Source of the DNA: Bacteroidota bacterium
GTDB lineage: Bacteria > Bacteroidota > Bacteroidia > Chitinophagales > Chitinophagaceae
Direction of reading: 5' to 3'
Assembly (NCBI GenBank): GCA_029778965.1
Contig: JAKPBL010000436.1
Location: 1-7,113, forward strand
Length of the DNA stretch: 7,113 nt
The notes under the pieces were generated by a model. That model saw nothing but the letters and a program-made list of their open reading frames with translations. It did no database searches and was not told where the DNA came from. Positions 5,285 to 7,113 of this stretch are shown here, one piece after another (the stretch's first letter is position 1; the number at the start of each line of letters is the position of its first letter). Position numbers and translations under genes: made by a program.

Positions 5285-7113
5285 TGAAAAGAAATTCCCT
5301 GCTTGCTGCTGCGATGATTTTGCTGGCAGCCTGCGCTGCTGCGCAAACAATGAAGGCGGATTATCCTATCCAGCCGGTGCCATTCACCCAGGTACATTTT
5401 CACGACGATTTCTGGGCGCCGAAAATAGAGACGAACCGTACGGTTACCATTCCTTATGTGCTGCAGAAATGCCGGGAAGAAGGACGCATCGATAATTTCC
5501 TGAGCGCCGCAGGGAAAATGCCGGCTGACAAACACTCTGTATACCCGTTTGACGATACGGACATCTATAAGCTGATAGAAGGTGCTTCCTATTCGCTGCA
5601 GGTAAAGCCCGACAAGGCGCTGGAGGCGTCGGTCGATACGCTGATCGCCATTATTGCGGCTGCGCAGGAGCCCGACGGCTACCTGTACACTTTCCGTACC
5701 ATGAAGCCGAAAAAGCTGCATGAATGGATCAGCGAAAAACGCTGGGAAAACGATCCTGACCTCAGCCACGAGTTGTACAACAGCGGTCACCTGTTCGAAG
5801 CGGCGACCGCGCATTATCTGGCCACCGGCAAAAAGAACTTTTTAGACATTGCGATCAAAAATGCCAACCTGCTGGTAAAAGATTTTATAGGAGGCAAATT
5901 GCCTTATTTCCCTGGCCACCAGGTAGTGGAAATGGGATTGGCCAAAATGTACCGGGTAACGGGCAGGAAAGAATATCTCGACCTGGCTAAATATTTTCTC
6001 GATATCCGCGGCGATGGCCGGGTGAAGGGCGCCGAATACAGCCAGAGCCACATGCCCGTAGTGCAGCAGCATACGGCGGTAGGCCATGCGGTGCGCGCGG
6101 CATATATGTACACCGGTATGGCCGATGTGGCGGCGCTGACGGGCAACGACGGTTATGTGCGGGCCATCAACGATATCTGGAACGATGTGGTAGAGCATAA
6201 GCTTTACCTGACGGGCGGTATCGGCGCCACCGGCAACGGCGAAGCATTCGGTGCGGCCTACGACCTGCCCAATATGAGCGCGTATGCCGAAACCTGCGCA
6301 TCGATCGCGAACGTGTACTGGAACAGCCGCATGTTTTACCTGAATGGCGATGCGCGGTATTTTGATGTGCTGGAGCGCATCCTGTACAATGGCTTGCTAT
6401 CGGGTGTATCACTGAGCGGTAACAAATTCTTTTATCCCAATCCCCTTGCTTCGATGGGGCAGCACCAGCGTGCGGCCTGGTTCAACTGTGCCTGCTGCAT
6501 ATCTAATATGACGAGGTTCATGCCCTCGATTCCCGGCTATGTGTATGCGCAGCAGCGGAACAGGATCTATGTTAACCTGTATGTGGCCAATACGGCAACC
6601 ATTCAGTTACCCGCCGCGAAAGTAACGGTGAACCAGGAAACCGGCTATCCCTGGAAGGGAGATGTGCAGGTGCAGGTGAACCCGGAAAAAACGGCGGCTT
6701 TTGCCCTGTACCTGCGCATACCCGGCTGGGCAAAAGGCGAAGCCGCGCCAGGCTCTTTGTATTCGTTCCTGGAAGAGAAGATGCCGGCCGTTGCCGTGCA
6801 ACTCAACGGTAAGCCCGTACCCTTGAAAACGGAAAAGGGATATGTGGTGCTGAATCGTACCTGGAAAAAAGGCGATGTGGTGAGCCTGGTATTCCCGATG
6901 GAAATACAGAAGGTTATAGCCAACCGTTCGGTGAAAGACGATCGCTCTCGGTTTGCCCTGCAACGGGGACCCCTGGTGTATTGTCTCGAAGGGCCCGATA
7001 ACCTCGACAGTGCGGTGCAGAACATTGTGGTAAACAAAAACGCGGTGTTTACGGCGAGGTATGAGCCGGGCCTGCTGAACGGGGTGGAAGTATTGCAGGC
7101 AAGCGGCAGCTCT
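5284..7113 (+). CDS. GH127 (DUF1680) beta-L-arabinofuranosidase-family glycoside hydrolase, 3' truncated
   Basis: An exported retaining glycosidase of family GH127. It is open to the last base with 610 residues visible; by family length perhaps the last 50-100 are missing, including the usual YYAWANRG-type C-terminal motif. The N-terminus MKRNSLLAAAMILLAAC is a signal sequence: LAAC at 14-17 fits a lipobox, while cleavage at AAA/Q20-21 by signal peptidase I is also plausible. No acidic residues follow Cys17, so a surface-export tag is not evident. Residues about 30-420 form the (alpha/alpha)6 catalytic barrel and about 425 onward the beta-sandwich. Comparison with Bifidobacterium HypBA1 (acid/base Glu322, zinc ligands Glu338, Cys340, Cys418, nucleophile Cys417) gives Glu320 in GGIGATGNGEAF, Glu336 and Cys338 in YAETCAS, and the pair Cys404-Cys405 in FNCACC. 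The 16-residue spacing between the two glutamates is identical. The start ATG is the first in frame in this leader. Plant arabinoside hydrolysis is likely; the exact linkage is uncertain, since GH127 includes other specificities. Confidence 0.93.
   Translation, partial: MKRNSLLAAAMILLAACAAAQTMKADYPIQPVPFTQVHFHDDFWAPKIETNRTVTIPYVLQKCREEGRIDNFLSAAGKMPADKHSVYPFDDTDIYKLIEGASYSLQVKPDKALEASVDTLIAIIAAAQEPDGYLYTFRTMKPKKLHEWISEKRWENDPDLSHELYNSGHLFEAATAHYLATGKKNFLDIAIKNANLLVKDFIGGKLPYFPGHQVVEMGLAKMYRVTGRKEYLDLAKYFLDIRGDGRVKGAEYSQSHMPVVQQHTAVGHAVRAAYMYTGMADVAALTGNDGYVRAINDIWNDVVEHKLYLTGGIGATGNGEAFGAAYDLPNMSAYAETCASIANVYWNSRMFYLNGDARYFDVLERILYNGLLSGVSLSGNKFFYPNPLASMGQHQRAAWFNCACCISNMTRFMPSIPGYVYAQQRNRIYVNLYVANTATIQLPAAKVTVNQETGYPWKGDVQVQVNPEKTAAFALYLRIPGWAKGEAAPGSLYSFLEEKMPAVAVQLNGKPVPLKTEKGYVVLNRTWKKGDVVSLVFPMEIQKVIANRSVKDDRSRFALQRGPLVYCLEGPDNLDSAVQNIVVNKNAVFTARYEPGLLNGVEVLQASGSS

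Noticed and set aside
4795..5814. Minus-strand open frame spanning both divergent starts (about 339 codons)
   Set aside because: It would cover the whole promoter region and overlap two well-supported genes out of frame. Its translation is Arg- and His-rich with no motif.

Overview
The window looks like a moderately GC-rich chromosome segment from a Bacteroidota bacterium, most likely a soil- or plant-associated Chitinophagaceae-type polymer degrader. This is inferred from several features: a secreted DUF1680/GH127 glycosidase; a Tat-exported Gfo/Idh/MocA protein; signal peptides ending in Ala-Gln; no clear Shine-Dalgarno sequences; and AT-rich leaders in front of genes. Almost all of it is coding. 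There are six protein genes, no RNA genes, and no insertion sequence or CRISPR array. The only sizeable intergenic stretch is about 85 bp.

Layout: (1) Positions 3-2033, plus strand: the C-terminal half of an NADP-type alpha-ketoglutaric semialdehyde dehydrogenase, then 3 nt later a DAO-family FAD oxidoreductase. Together they look like the downstream half of a trans-4-hydroxy-L-proline catabolic operon; the expected epimerase and deaminase would lie left of the window. (2) Positions 2046-5198, minus strand, converging on (1) with only 12 bp between stop codons: a three-gene unit read as Tat-exported Gfo/Idh/MocA oxidoreductase, APC-type amino-acid permease, then a Sec-exported Dabb protein. 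(3) Positions 5199-5283: an AT-rich divergent promoter region with a 14-bp perfect palindrome ending on the first base of the next start codon. (4) Positions 5284-7113, plus strand: a secreted GH127 beta-L-arabinofuranosidase-family enzyme, truncated by the window end, with its Glu/Cys metal and catalytic residues intact.

The founding GH127 enzyme, HypBA1 of Bifidobacterium longum, removes beta-L-arabinofuranose from hydroxyproline-linked arabino-oligosaccharides of plant extensins. A GH127 gene next to an amino-acid permease and a probable hydroxyproline-oxidation operon suggests, as a testable inference, a locus that strips arabinose from hydroxyproline-rich plant glycoproteins and then imports and burns the hydroxyproline. 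Each gene family is assigned with good confidence. The joint pathway is a hypothesis based on gene neighbourhood.
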